The position numbers were made by a program, and so were the translations under genes. From positions 1-39,121 of the forward strand of contig JAFGXQ010000152.1 in assembly GCA_016936575.1 (NCBI GenBank): a stretch of 39,121 nucleotides of DNA, read 5' to 3'. Positions within the stretch are counted from its first letter, which is position 1; each line of letters begins with the position of its first letter. Positions 23,101 through 34,429 of this stretch are shown here, one piece after another. The notes under the pieces were generated by a model. That model saw nothing but the letters and a program-made list of their open reading frames with translations, was not told the DNA's origin and searched no databases. This stretch comes from Deltaproteobacteria bacterium (GTDB taxonomy: Bacteria; Myxococcota_A; Polyangia; JAAYKL01).

Positions 23101-24205
23101 AACGCTTCACGCCTCCCTCGTACACACAGGTACCGTGCTCCGCACACGGGTCAAGTGTTTCGCAGTCGGGCTCGTCGGCGACGCAGACTTCTTCAAAAAA
23201 ATGATACCCGCTCACGCACTCCGAACAGAAGGAATTCGCATCCAGATGTGCACCCACCGGACAAGTGCACGTAACGCCGCCTTCTGCGTTTTCTTCGCAG
23301 TTACCGCTGCCGCAGGTGTCCGTCGCACATATTTCATCGAGCACACATTCAGTTCCGTCCGCACTTTCGTGGTATCCCGACGCGCAATCTTCGCACGCCT
23401 CACCGTCCCAACCGCTGTCGCAAATGCACGCCGTAGGCCCATTCGCCGTTTCCACGCAGGTGCCGTGGTCTCCGCACTGATCTGACAAACAGCTTTCCAC
23501 TGCAACACAATCGTCGCCATCTTCGTAATACCCTTCAGGGCAAATCTCGCAGTACTCCCCTTCCCAGTTGTCGGTCCCCAAAAACAAACTGCCGGCGGTG
23601 GAACAATCGCATGAGACAACACCATCGTCACTACTGCAACTTCCGCCGTGCTCGCACGGGTAATTCCCCACGCAGAACATATCCGCGCCGCAATAGCCAT
23701 CTACTTCGTGAAATCCGCTCTCGCATTCCAGACAATTTGTCGCGTCATCCCAGTTCCCCGAACAGGTACATACCACCGTACCGTCTACCACCTGACAGCC
23801 GTTGTACACCTCACGTCCGGCACAACTGGTACTCAGACACTGTTGATCGAGAACGCAATACGCCCCTTGCGCGTGCCAACCAGCTGCGCATTCATCGCAT
23901 GTTTCGCCGGCCCATCCAGAATCGCATTCACAGAATTTCCGGCCGTCCACAACCAGGCACGTGCCAGTAGCGGCGCACGGATTTTCGTCGAGACAACTCA
24001 ACGGATCAGAATCGCTGTCGGTATCCGCGTCGGCGTCGGTGTCGGCATCGGTGTCAGTGTCAGTATCCGTGTCTCCATTTGACGTATCGACGTACGGGTT
24101 CTCGCCGGGATTAATCGCTGACGTACTGCACCCTGACCACACGATTCCCAGCAACACCGCAAACAATTGCCAACTTCCCGTACTTGACAGATTTTTCAGC
24201 CACAT
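20198..24205 (-). CDS. Large EGF-like-repeat lipoprotein with C-terminal PPC-like domain
   Basis: A 1335-residue surface lipoprotein. The signal segment ends in a WSGC lipobox-like motif, then a short Asp-Thr linker (about residues 44-65). The bulk consists of about 18-19 Cys-rich EGF/tenascin-like units, each with a CxC(D/S)xGW core and a GYH-type turn. Near residue 1200 the units give way to a Cys-poorer tail. The last ~130 residues (ENDIETDAYELV, VDIYKIYLSSGESVDIVL, GYYFIEIG) match the bacterial pre-peptidase C-terminal (PPC) fold. The start ATG 24205 has GGGAG upstream on the minus strand. It probably extends from the outer membrane as a disulfide-rich rod. The stop codon overlaps the precursor peptide's ribosome binding site, so the RiPP genes downstream may be cotranscribed. 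Function unknown. Confidence 0.88.
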   Translation of the reverse strand: MWLKNLSSTGSWQLFAVLLGIVWSGCSTSAINPGENPYVDTSNGDTDTDTDTDADTDADADTDSDSDPLSCLDENPCAATGTCLVVDGRKFCECDSGWAGETCDECAAGWHAQGAYCVLDQQCLSTSCAGREVYNGCQVVDGTVVCTCSGNWDDATNCLECESGFHEVDGYCGADMFCVGNYPCEHGGSCSSDDGVVSCDCSTAGSLFLGTDNWEGEYCEICPEGYYEDGDDCVAVESCLSDQCGDHGTCVETANGPTACICDSGWDGEACEDCASGYHESADGTECVLDEICATDTCGSGNCEENAEGGVTCTCPVGAHLDANSFCSECVSGYHFFEEVCVADEPDCETLDPCAEHGTCVYEGGVKRCDCEPLYAGLFCEQCMEGYQDNDDNGDCLPSCETAVANGLDCGDNGACEESSGATVCDCAGNWSGALCDVCPPGYHVDATSDCVENEICESDTCNGHGTCSVPADTGLTECVCDAGWMNDAGGNACTVCAPGYQNTYVVDDCLPTCATAVAAGLNCGDHGTCALNTTTGIAYCACDTGWGESGCSVCETGYHAVADSCVMNEPSCSELDPCGDYGTCVYSGGVKSCLCAPLYTGTTCEDCVTGYQDTNGDGVCRPTCATAESNGLDCGDHGTCDVGVIDGLAACVCDDEYDGADCSVCASGYHFELGVCSADEVCADAVGPCVNGSCAVVGGVIDCTCDVGYAEDADGYCTQCAVGYHDNGGVCDVDEQCQTNSCNGNGTCTIVNGLISCSCNPGFTAVSYCAECTTGFHPSGGTCVLNQTCGLNSCSGHGTCDDSTYVVVCTCDDGWDGTICNECATGYHDDSGDCVLNESCIASSCSFSGSCSDTGGVVSCSCYTGYDGDYCELCAIDYHFDFGTGECVEDDACEQLGVNSSDCNFNGTCDDSTGVVKCSCNAGWAGNFCSVCANGFYMESGNCLPDVDCTASSCANGGTCVDDGASIHCECPVQWDPATFCATCAAGYHESGSECVEDDVCDVNSCNGNGDCSIVDGVVDCACYAGYSGDYCAGCDVAGGYSTCGSVCCGTDETCYNNACVTPLTCDDLDTDNFTECGPTAFDDGAGGTIDCGDCGTHGTCSAGVCDCNDNYGVLEGGHECVYACSGYLPSVGCCEGAWVVYCNAGTVETYYCGFGAAPNDVCGWTSDFNIFSCDDTAPPPEYSITCPSNIVVDTEVPACVDDAYEENDIETDAYELVVGAGISATFCVGEVDIYKIYLSSGESVDIVLNYSSVAIDLDMMLWYSMIDKSTWSTLVTYANDSSVDPDEEVITFAAGDEYPYFSGTFTGEGYYFIEIGIISGDSSGYTLTVTPSD

Positions 24206-24307
24206 ATGCTCTCCCGATTCATCTTGCCAACATTTCAATACTCAAACCCGATTGCATTTCCAGGTTACGCTCTACGATTAGAGACCCCCGGCGAAACAGA
24301 ATTCCGA

Positions 24308-24359
24308 AAGAGGTCAGGCCTGCCCAAAAGAAAACAGGTCGGGTCGTTGACGACCTCTT
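24308..24359. promoter_or_regulatory. Structured leader upstream of the EGF lipoprotein gene
   Basis: An outer stem AAGAGGTC (24308-24315)/GACCTCTT (24352-24359) encloses GGCCTG/CAGGTC (about 24317-24338). A competing hairpin GGTCGT-TG-ACGACC (24342-24355) uses bases of the outer stem. The two folds exclude each other, as in attenuators. Lies about 100 bp before the gene on the minus strand. The rest of 24206-24438 shows no gene. Confidence 0.4.
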
Positions 24360-24438
24360 CATATTCTACATCGGTTCAACTCTATTATTATTAATATTCA
24401 GCACAGGATGCGAATAAATCGCCTGAAAAGAAAATGAC

Positions 24439-24846
24439 TCAGGGTTCCGAAACGATTCTGATTTGGGCTTCACACCACGCAATGGAAGCCTCAACCGGCA
24501 ACCGCTCCGCACTATCTTCAGACAGGCTGTTCAATTTCTGCTGCAGCTCAGCGAGTTGCGTCTGAACCTCGTCCGAAATCACATCCTCCTTCGCCACACA
24601 ATGCTGCGTCATCACATGAACGTGGTCCGGGCCGCCCTCGAAAAACCCCGCATCGGTCGCAAACACCTTTGTTTCCCCGTCCCGTTCGAACATGAGTCGC
24701 CCGGCCTTGAGTGACGCCAGAATCGGACGGTGTTCCGGTAACACGCAAAATTCACCCACTTCGGAACAAGCCGTAATGGAGCGAACCGTTTCATCAATTA
24801 CCGGTCCGGAAGGGGTTACCACTTTGAGTCGTACATCGGCGGTCAT
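24439..24846 (-). CDS. atpC: ATP synthase F1 epsilon subunit
   Basis: A 135-residue epsilon subunit: N-terminal beta-sandwich (VRLKVVTPSGPVIDETVRSI, GEFCVLPEHRPILASLKAG) and a C-terminal helical region (VQTQLAELQQKLNSLSED). It belongs to the central stalk, couples rotation to catalysis and can inhibit ATP hydrolysis. It is the last gene of the atp operon, five bases after atpD, whose end carries the GGAG ribosome binding site. The C-terminal hairpin is followed by an unusual short extension (WCEAQIRIVSEP). Confidence 0.92.
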   Translation of the reverse strand: MTADVRLKVVTPSGPVIDETVRSITACSEVGEFCVLPEHRPILASLKAGRLMFERDGETKVFATDAGFFEGGPDHVHVMTQHCVAKEDVISDEVQTQLAELQQKLNSLSEDSAERLPVEASIAWCEAQIRIVSEP

Positions 24847-24851
24847 CGGTA

Positions 24852-26315
<1,464 letters not shown>

Positions 26316-27185
26316 TTAGTCGTTGAGCGCCTCAGCGCCGCCCACGATATCCATCAATTCGCTGGTAATTGCAGTCTGTCTGGCGCGGTTGTAAACCAGG
26401 GTCAAGCTGTCAATCATATCCTGCGCGTTATTAGTTGCGGTTTCCATGGCACTCATACGGGCCGCATGCTCTGCCGCCAGCGACTCCAGTAATGCGCCAA
26501 ACACTTTGATCTCTACATATTTCGGAAGCAAAATCGAAAGCAGTGCCTTTTTCTCCGGCTCAAACACAAACCCGGCGGGCCCGATGTCCTTTGCGTCATC
26601 CGCTTTTTTCTCCGGTAATGCCAACGGCAGCAGCGGGACCACTTTGGGCACCTGGGAAACAACCGATACCATCTCATTGTACGCCAGCGATATACTGTCA
26701 TATTCGCCCGCGGCGTACAGCGCGGCCAATTCCTGTGCAATGGCGGCAGCCGCATCGTAATTCAAATCGTCGAACACGTCCGCATAGTATCTCTGCACCT
26801 CAACATTGCGATGTTCAAAATAGCTTTTCGCCTTTTTACCCACCACCGAAAGCGACACCGGAACATCGCTGAGTTTCAGCCGTTCCGCCACCAGACGGTT
26901 CAAATTGCTGTTGAAGCCGCCGCACAAACCACGGTCAGAAGAGATTTCGAGCACCAATGCCTTCTTCTGCTCCCGCCGTTCGAGCAGCGGATGCGAGTCG
27001 TCATCGGCGTCGGACGCCACTCCGGCGAGAACGTCAGACGTCAATTTTGAATATTCTCTGAAATTCTCAGCCTGCTCCTGCGCTTTACGCAATTTCGCCG
27101 CGGCAACCATCTTCATGGCCCGGGTGATCTTCTGCGTTCCTTTCACGCTGGCAATTCGCCGGCGTATTTCTTTCAGATTAGCCAT
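26316..27185 (-). CDS. atpG: ATP synthase F1 gamma subunit
   Basis: A 289-residue rotor subunit. The N-terminus ANLKEIRRRIASVKGTQKIT and the C-terminal helix NAQDMIDSLTLVYNRARQT form the coiled coil inside the alpha/beta ring; LCGGFNSN is the family signature region. ATG 27185 follows AAGGGAA on the minus strand. Length and order are typical. Confidence 0.96.
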   Translation of the reverse strand: MANLKEIRRRIASVKGTQKITRAMKMVAAAKLRKAQEQAENFREYSKLTSDVLAGVASDADDDSHPLLERREQKKALVLEISSDRGLCGGFNSNLNRLVAERLKLSDVPVSLSVVGKKAKSYFEHRNVEVQRYYADVFDDLNYDAAAAIAQELAALYAAGEYDSISLAYNEMVSVVSQVPKVVPLLPLALPEKKADDAKDIGPAGFVFEPEKKALLSILLPKYVEIKVFGALLESLAAEHAARMSAMETATNNAQDMIDSLTLVYNRARQTAITSELMDIVGGAEALND

Positions 27186-27196
27186 AAAACGTTCCC

Positions 27197-28771
<1,575 letters not shown>

Positions 28772-29314
28772 CTATCCGTTCAGCATATCCTCTTTTATTC
28801 GGTTAAGCTGTGTCCTGATGGAACCGTCATACACCAGGTCGCCAACTCTGGTTACAATTCCGCCGATTAATGATTCGTCCACCCGTTTTGAAACCACAAC
28901 TGTTTTTCGGGTTGACGCCTCGATGGCCGCTTTAATGCTCGCAACCACTGTTTCATTCACCGGTGCCGCACTCACGACTTCAGCGCGAATACGATTTTCT
29001 TTTTTATCGGCCAGCATCTGCAATTCTCTGGAAATCGCGGAAATCTCACTGACACGTTTCTTTTCATTCAGCAGACTAAAAAAATTACGGGTGGTTTTTG
29101 AAACGGCCAGTTTGTCAACGACCTCCATGAATATGGAGGTACGCACCTTGCTGTCCAACATGGGATTGGACATCGCCGCCTGCAGTTCATCACTGCTGTT
29201 CCAGGCATCGGCCACCCTGTCCACTTCTTTGGTCACCGCGAGCAGCATATTTTCCTGCTCGGCCAGTAAAAACAATGCCTTCGCCCATCTTCGTGCAATA
29301 CTACCGGTTACCAT
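28772..29314 (-). CDS. atpH: ATP synthase F1 delta subunit (OSCP)
   Basis: A 180-residue peripheral-stalk subunit with an N-terminal six-helix domain (SIARRWAKALFLLAEQEN) and the C-terminal signature EASTRKTVVVSKRVDESLIGGIV (given in parts as in this family: VDESLIGG, RVGDLVYDGSIR). It joins the F1 crown to the b/b' stalk. ATG 29314 follows AGGACAC. It sits between atpF and atpA as is common in this group. Confidence 0.94.
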   Translation of the reverse strand: MVTGSIARRWAKALFLLAEQENMLLAVTKEVDRVADAWNSSDELQAAMSNPMLDSKVRTSIFMEVVDKLAVSKTTRNFFSLLNEKKRVSEISAISRELQMLADKKENRIRAEVVSAAPVNETVVASIKAAIEASTRKTVVVSKRVDESLIGGIVTRVGDLVYDGSIRTQLNRIKEDMLNG

Positions 29315-29323
29315 CTGTGTCCT

Positions 29324-29983
29324 CTATTTCGCATCCTGTACCGCAGCCATCACTGAATCCAGGTACTCCCTGGCTATCTTTTCGTGGTCTGCCGCACTGA
29401 TCTTTTCAACAATGCGCTTTTCAGCCATCGCAACAATCTCTTCCACAACTTCTTTGCGAATGGATGCCGACAACATCGCCACTTCCTGAGCAATCAACGC
29501 GGCTGATTCAGACTTCAACCGCTCCGCCCGTTCTGTCGCATCCTTTTCAATCTGAGCGGCCTGCGCTTTCGCTGCATCCAGAATATCTGTACGAATTTTC
29601 GCCATTTCCACATCGAGCGCTTCGCTGCGTTCTCTGGCGACGGCCATCGCTTCTTCGGCTTCTTCCTTCAATGCATTCGCTTTTTTCAGCGCGTCTTCCA
29701 ACTCTGCCTTGCGATTGCGAATCTTGGCGCCCAGTCCCTTGCGCAAAATGAAGTACACGGCAAACACAACGACAAGAAAATTGAAAAACATGGGAACCAG
29801 CGGCGGATTATGCTCATCAGACATATCCACCCAATTGATAGCATGGGCATCATGGCCTTCGCCGTGAACGACTTCGCCGTGCTCCGCGGCACCTGATTTC
29901 TCGCCTTGTTCCGGGGTCGCCATGACGCCGGAGGCAATTACCATGAAAATTCCAACCAAGAAAATTATATGTAACCCTTTCAC
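29324..29983 (-). CDS. atpF: ATP synthase Fo b subunit, extended N-terminus
   Basis: A 219-residue b subunit. Unlike typical ~160-residue b subunits it starts with a signal-like hydrophobic segment (HIIFLVGIFMVIASGVMA) and a His-rich acidic stretch (EHGEVVHGEGHDAHAINW). The true membrane anchor (PMFFNFLVVVFAVYFILR) and a long charged helix (about 85-219) follow. Such extended b subunits with a cleavable-looking leader occur in several deltaproteobacterial lineages. GTG 29983 is preferred over TTG 29998 because AAGGAGG lies five bases upstream of it. It pairs with the b' subunit encoded just before to form the stator. Confidence 0.88.
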   Translation of the reverse strand: MKGLHIIFLVGIFMVIASGVMATPEQGEKSGAAEHGEVVHGEGHDAHAINWVDMSDEHNPPLVPMFFNFLVVVFAVYFILRKGLGAKIRNRKAELEDALKKANALKEEAEEAMAVARERSEALDVEMAKIRTDILDAAKAQAAQIEKDATERAERLKSESAALIAQEVAMLSASIRKEVVEEIVAMAEKRIVEKISAADHEKIAREYLDSVMAAVQDAK

Positions 29984-29994
29984 CCGATCCTCCT

Positions 29995-30459
29995 TCAACT
30001 CGCCTTGTCTATCATTCTGGAAGCAACCGCATCCGCTAACGTTCCGATGTCGCCATGGAGTTGGCTGCGCAAGGTTTCAGCACTGCGTGCCATCTCGGCT
30101 CTCGCTTTTTCCATTTCAGTCCGCGCCGCGTCCATGGCCGAGGCCAGCAGTTCGCGTTCTTTTTGCCGAGCGGCATCCACAAGACGAGCGCGTTCTTTCG
30201 CTGCGACCGCCCGAATATCCACTAGCTGAGCATCAACGTCGTTCGCCAATTTCGCCGCTTTCTCTCTGGTTTCGTTCGCCTGTTCAGTGGCACCGTCCGT
30301 CGCTTCCCGACGCGCGTCAATCAACCGAAGAACGGGCTTGAACAGCGCCACATACAAAAAGATGAACATCACAAAAAAGATGCCCAACTGAATGAAGAAC
30401 GTGCCGTCCAGATCAACGAGAGAGCCGCCAGATGCAATACAAAGGAGTGAAGAGCTCAT
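29995..30459 (-). CDS. atpF: ATP synthase Fo b' subunit
   Basis: A 154-residue second b-type subunit: membrane anchor FFIQLGIFFVMFIFLYVALF (about 21-40), then PVLRLIDARREATDGA and a long charged helix rich in Ala, Arg and Glu. It is the first gene of the operon, with GGAGG about 11 bases upstream on the minus strand. Having both b and b' suggests a heterodimeric stator as in cyanobacteria and many deltaproteobacteria. Confidence 0.88.
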   Translation of the reverse strand: MSSSLLCIASGGSLVDLDGTFFIQLGIFFVMFIFLYVALFKPVLRLIDARREATDGATEQANETREKAAKLANDVDAQLVDIRAVAAKERARLVDAARQKERELLASAMDAARTEMEKARAEMARSAETLRSQLHGDIGTLADAVASRMIDKAS

Positions 30460-30547
30460 GATTTGTCTAGGCCTCCATTAAAATTCAAGGCAGAAAAAAC
30501 GAAATGCCCACGGAACGATTATCAAAATGTCAAAAAACTCGCGTAGT

Positions 30548-30576
30548 TATCTATCAGGACGCGTCTATTGCGTCAA
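30548..30576 (-). promoter_or_regulatory. Promoter of the atp operon
   Basis: On the minus strand -35 TTGACG (30576-30571), a 17-bp spacer, and -10 TAGATA (30553-30548), about 90 bp upstream of the first gene. A second possible -35 (TTGACA near 30535) has no good -10. The rest of 30460-30757 is AT-rich, contains a TCAATTGA palindrome near 30648, and shows no gene. Confidence 0.55.
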
Positions 30577-30757
30577 GCAGGTACATCGCGTTTTGGTTTT
30601 AATAATATTTAAATTTCCATTTTTTTCGATTTCCCATCTGATATTTCATCAATTGATAATAAGTTGGAATCGATAATGACAATATCTGCCGCATTTATGT
30701 AGCCCGGCGTACAAAAATCAGAATTTCACATAGGAACGGGACAGTTCGAACAATGAA

Positions 30758-32368
30758 CTACCGTTTTTTTTGAGCGGCCGCCCGTTTCGCCTTTGGAGCG
30801 TTGGGTTGGGGATGCGAAGATTTTTTCGTCCTTTTCAATTTTACGTCATTAACATCCGGTGCGTGACCCTGCTCGGTGATCCGCTTTTTCTTTGCCGCAG
30901 CAGCTTCATTCTCCTTGCCTGCAGGGGCTGACCGACGAGGGCCGTTGGACATCGTTTTTTTTGAACGGGGCTTCTTCTTCATCATTTTCTTCGCATTCGC
31001 CGACGACGGACCGAACACCTTTACAGGACGACGCAATCCGTCAAACTCTTTGTCTTGAAATTCGGCCTCCCTGGACGGCAACGACACCTGAATGTATTCG
31101 GCAAATACCCCTGCCACATAGGATGCAACATTGGCATCCTCCTGCGAAAACAGCGCGTCATCCAATCGATTGTACAACAACGCCACCCCGAACACATGCC
31201 CCTCAAACGCGATAGGCACAACCAGAACTGTATCCACTTCAAACGGTGCCCGCAAATCAACTCGTGCATCAAACCGTTCATCGGCCGGGTCACTCACATT
31301 CATCACGGCGCCGCTTTTCAGGGCCGCGCCCACAATGCCGCCCAACATCGGCACGCGGACCCGTTTCACCCATGTGTCATCAAAACCCGTTTGCGCCGCC
31401 ACATACAATTCAGATTTTCCAGGTGTGGTCAGTAGAACAGCGCAGGCCTCGGACGGCGCCGCCTTCAGCAGCGTATCGCAAACAAAGGTAGCCGCTGAAT
31501 CATGCTCCTTTTTTCGATACAGATGCTGCATCTGTTCAAACGCCCACATCACACCGTCATCCACCCCTTCAATCACCCGCTGCCTGGCGGCGCGTTTTCT
31601 TTCCATTCGAGCAGGATCGGCCTTTCGCGCTGCCGGGCGAACAATCTCTGACGCCTCCAATTGCGATACGCTGGACGATGCCTCCTTCCCGGACACAGAA
31701 ATCCCCTCTCCCGTCTGACGAGAGGGTAGCACACACAGTCGGCTCATATCAAAGGCATCCACTTTGCTGGTGGTTTCAAATGTCTCTGAAGAGGCCTGAA
31801 AAAAATCGGCCTCTTCGGGAGACTCACTCATTCGACCACCTGCCGGGTAATCCACCTTCAGCACATCGGGACGCCACTGTTGCCAGGCCAGGCGCACAAT
31901 GGCGGGACGCCGGGGATGATCATCGAATCGATGGTCGTACACTTGCACCGATACCACAAGCTGCCCGTCGGTTGTCGGCTTCACATGCGCGCGCAATACG
32001 TCTTTTCCGATCGACTCACACTGAGCCACTGTCAACTGCGCGGGCACACAGATTCGACGTTCACAATAAGACACGCCCCCCTCATCCGCAGCCACATCAC
32101 GTCCGCCGAACAGCTCTACTGTTGCATTCGGAGCGCTGTTCCCCGCATCGGTCGACACCGGATGGATATGAAAAACGCGCCCTGACACAAAATCGCGCAC
32201 CTCCAGGGCACCATCGGTCGACGGCGCACAGCGCACATTGGAAACCGGCGCCAACCCGTACCGCTTCAAACCGGCACGTAATGCGGCAAACCAGTTTTCT
32301 GCCTTCACGGTGACTTGCGCGTCCAAAATATCTTGCCCATTACCGGGCATATTCAGTAGCCACTCCAT
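30758..32368 (-). CDS. GAF-domain protein with basic C-terminal tail
   Basis: A 536-residue cytoplasmic protein with no signal peptide or membrane segment. The N-terminus (about 1-75: MEWLLNMPGNGQDILDAQVT) looks like a conserved small domain that I cannot name. The middle (about 95-175) may repeat a similar fold. Residues about 285-425 form a GAF domain (VDDGVMWAFEQMQHLY, ACAVLLTTPGKSELYVAAQTG, VDTVLVVPIAFEGHVFGVALLYNR, FSQEDANVASYVAGVFAEYI; small-molecule or redox sensing fold). The last ~85 residues are very Lys/Arg/Pro-rich and probably disordered or nucleic-acid binding. ATG 32368 follows GGAG. No output enzyme domain is present, so it may sense and pass a signal by contact. It has its own promoter and lies upstream of the atp operon. 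Confidence 0.75.
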   Translation of the reverse strand: MEWLLNMPGNGQDILDAQVTVKAENWFAALRAGLKRYGLAPVSNVRCAPSTDGALEVRDFVSGRVFHIHPVSTDAGNSAPNATVELFGGRDVAADEGGVSYCERRICVPAQLTVAQCESIGKDVLRAHVKPTTDGQLVVSVQVYDHRFDDHPRRPAIVRLAWQQWRPDVLKVDYPAGGRMSESPEEADFFQASSETFETTSKVDAFDMSRLCVLPSRQTGEGISVSGKEASSSVSQLEASEIVRPAARKADPARMERKRAARQRVIEGVDDGVMWAFEQMQHLYRKKEHDSAATFVCDTLLKAAPSEACAVLLTTPGKSELYVAAQTGFDDTWVKRVRVPMLGGIVGAALKSGAVMNVSDPADERFDARVDLRAPFEVDTVLVVPIAFEGHVFGVALLYNRLDDALFSQEDANVASYVAGVFAEYIQVSLPSREAEFQDKEFDGLRRPVKVFGPSSANAKKMMKKKPRSKKTMSNGPRRSAPAGKENEAAAAKKKRITEQGHAPDVNDVKLKRTKKSSHPQPNAPKAKRAAAQKKR

Positions 32369-32425
32369 ATATTCTCCAAGACCTCAATTAAGTAAAAAAG
32401 AAACCTAAGTTTCGTAAGCCCAAGT

Positions 32426-32455
32426 ATTATGTATGCGTCTTTCATACGATTACAA
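32426..32455 (-). promoter_or_regulatory. Promoter of the GAF-domain gene
   Basis: On the minus strand TTGTAA (32455-32450), an 18-bp spacer and CATAAT (32431-32426) about 60 bp before the start codon. The divergent pdxA gene must start transcription in the remaining ~180 bp; I see no convincing promoter there. Confidence 0.45.
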
Positions 32456-32639
32456 GAGACATGATTATTTTTTTTACTCCTCCCGGAACAAATCCTTCTC
32501 ATTTGAACGCAATTTTCACACCAATACATGTACGTTCAGTACCGATAACAGTTCAAATAACACCGGAATTCTGTATTTTGGGAACATTCCCCGCGGATTT
32601 TCATCGAAAAAGAAAGGCAAAAACGATATAGAGCCCCGT

Positions 32640-33668
32640 ATGAAACCGATATTAGCCATATCATTGGGCGACCCGGCTGGAATTGGGCCTGAAATCACTG
32701 CCGCCTCTTTGCGTCACGCGTCTCACGTCTGTCATCCGGTTCTGTTTGGACACTGGCCCACCTTTGTGAAAAACTGTCACGATTTGAGCCTACCCACTGA
32801 CAACATTTGCGTACACTCGTCCGTAAAACCGGGGGAAACCGGAATTCAATTCATTCCCATTGACGGTCCCGACGCTCCGATTGTCACACCAGGCGTGGAA
32901 GCGGCGCGCATTCAATTTGAATCGTTGCGCCGTGCCGTGGATGCCATATTGGACGGCCGATGCGACGCCATTACGACCGCACCGGTTTCCAAAGCATGGA
33001 TAGACCGCATTCAGCCCGGCTTCACCGGCCATACCGAATATCTGGCGGAACGTTGCGGCATGGGCAGAGAAGATGTCACCATGGTGTTCACCAACAACGA
33101 ACTGGTTGTCGGATTGATTACCACCCATATTCCGCTGCGGGATGTTCCGGATACCATTACCCGGGAACGCTATGTCAGAACCCTCACGCATGTGATTGAC
33201 ATCGTAAAACGGAATCGCCCCGTTGAGGTGCCGAGAATCGCCGTCGCAGGTCTGAACCCCCATGCGGGGGAAGACGGCCTGCTGGGATCGGAAGAGCAGA
33301 ATTTCATGCTGCCGTTTTGCGTGGAACATCGGCATTTTTCAGGAGCGCTCGTTTCCGACCCCATTCCCCCGGATGCCGTCTTTCGCGACGCGTTCTCGGG
33401 AAAGTACGACGGAGTCATTGCCGCGTACCACGATCAGGCGCTGATTCCTTTAAAACTGGGCGGTTTCGGCGGCGCCACCAACGTCACCGCCGGAATGCCG
33501 TTCGTGCGCACCAGCCCGGACCACGGCACTGCATACGAAATCGCAGGAACAGGGATTGCCGACCCCGCTGCCATGAAACACGCCATCGAAACGGCGGTGC
33601 GCTTGATTGGCCCCGATGCGAAAACGCGTCATGCTGCGCCCCCACACATTGAAAATAATGCTGACTGA
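32640..33668 (+). CDS. pdxA: 4-hydroxythreonine-4-phosphate dehydrogenase
   Basis: A 342-residue PdxA of the vitamin B6 (DXP-dependent) pathway: oxidises 4-phosphohydroxy-L-threonine with NAD. Seen motifs: GDPAGIGPE near the N-terminus, FTGHTEYLA (metal-binding His), GLNPHAGEDGLLGSEE, AYHDQALIPLK and the TSPDHGTAYEIAG signature. ATG 32640 is chosen because the fold starts at KPILAISLGDPAG; the in-frame extension to 32433 is low complexity with no family match. The Shine-Dalgarno sequence is weak. It overlaps the ttcA-like gene by 11 bp, so the two are probably cotranslated. Confidence 0.95.
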   Translation: MKPILAISLGDPAGIGPEITAASLRHASHVCHPVLFGHWPTFVKNCHDLSLPTDNICVHSSVKPGETGIQFIPIDGPDAPIVTPGVEAARIQFESLRRAVDAILDGRCDAITTAPVSKAWIDRIQPGFTGHTEYLAERCGMGREDVTMVFTNNELVVGLITTHIPLRDVPDTITRERYVRTLTHVIDIVKRNRPVEVPRIAVAGLNPHAGEDGLLGSEEQNFMLPFCVEHRHFSGALVSDPIPPDAVFRDAFSGKYDGVIAAYHDQALIPLKLGGFGGATNVTAGMPFVRTSPDHGTAYEIAGTGIADPAAMKHAIETAVRLIGPDAKTRHAAPPHIENNAD

Positions 33669-34401
33669 AAAACTGATCAAAACCATTGCGAAAACCTCGG
33701 GAGAGTACGGCACTATCGAACCTGATGATAAAATCATGGTGGCGGTCAGTGGTGGAAAAGACAGCTATGGTCTGCTGTTTTTATTAAACCAACTCAAAAG
33801 ACGCCTGCCCTTCTCAATAGACATTATCGCCCTGCATGTGGCCCAGGGTCAGCCCGGCGTGGACCCCACTCCGCTCATCGACTGGCTGAAGGGCAGCGGC
33901 ATTGCATTCGAAATCGCCGAAGAAGACACCTACTCGGTAGTACAGCGAAATCTCAAACCCGGCGGCACTCCCTGCTCAATCTGTTCGCGGCTGCGGCGCG
34001 GCATCATTTACACCCGCGCCGAAAAACACGGATGCAATAAGGTGGCCCTGGGTCACCACCGGGAAGACACCATCGCCACGTTCATGATGAATCTGTTCTA
34101 CGCCGGAAAACTCCAGGCCATGCCCGCCAAGTACACCACCGACGACGGACGATTCCAGGTCATTCGCCCGATGCTTGAAGTGGCGGAAGCCGACCTCATC
34201 GCGTTACAGGAACAGGAACAGTTTCCCATCGTTCCCTGCGCGCTCTGCAGCGGTCAGGAAGATCACAAACGGCGATATGTGAACGAACTGCTAGACGCGG
34301 TAGAACACACCCACCCCACCCTGCGCAACGTAATGCTCGGCGCGTTGAAGCACGTAAATCCGTCTCACCTGCTGGACGCAACGGTGAAACGGGAAAAATA
34401 G
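33658..34401 (+). CDS. ttcA: TtcA-like PP-loop tRNA thiolation enzyme
   Basis: A 247-residue adenine-nucleotide alpha hydrolase with PP-loop SGGKDS (31-36), PCSIC (Cys106, Cys109) and VPCALC (Cys194, Cys197), the layout of TtcA, which inserts sulfur into C32 of tRNAs using a [4Fe-4S] cluster. It is shorter than E. coli TtcA (~310 residues) but keeps the GHHREDT and NLFYAG regions. Start ATG 33658 lies inside the end of pdxA. Earlier in-frame ATGs (33607, 33631) would add a tail without family character. Confidence 0.9.
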   Translation: MLTEKLIKTIAKTSGEYGTIEPDDKIMVAVSGGKDSYGLLFLLNQLKRRLPFSIDIIALHVAQGQPGVDPTPLIDWLKGSGIAFEIAEEDTYSVVQRNLKPGGTPCSICSRLRRGIIYTRAEKHGCNKVALGHHREDTIATFMMNLFYAGKLQAMPAKYTTDDGRFQVIRPMLEVAEADLIALQEQEQFPIVPCALCSGQEDHKRRYVNELLDAVEHTHPTLRNVMLGALKHVNPSHLLDATVKREK

Positions 34402-34429
34402 AATCCAACTGGATTTGGTGTGAAATGAT

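Noticed and set aside
32433..32639. Upstream in-frame extension of pdxA
   Set aside because: Low-complexity, family-unlike sequence; the conserved PdxA N-terminus starts right after ATG 32640.
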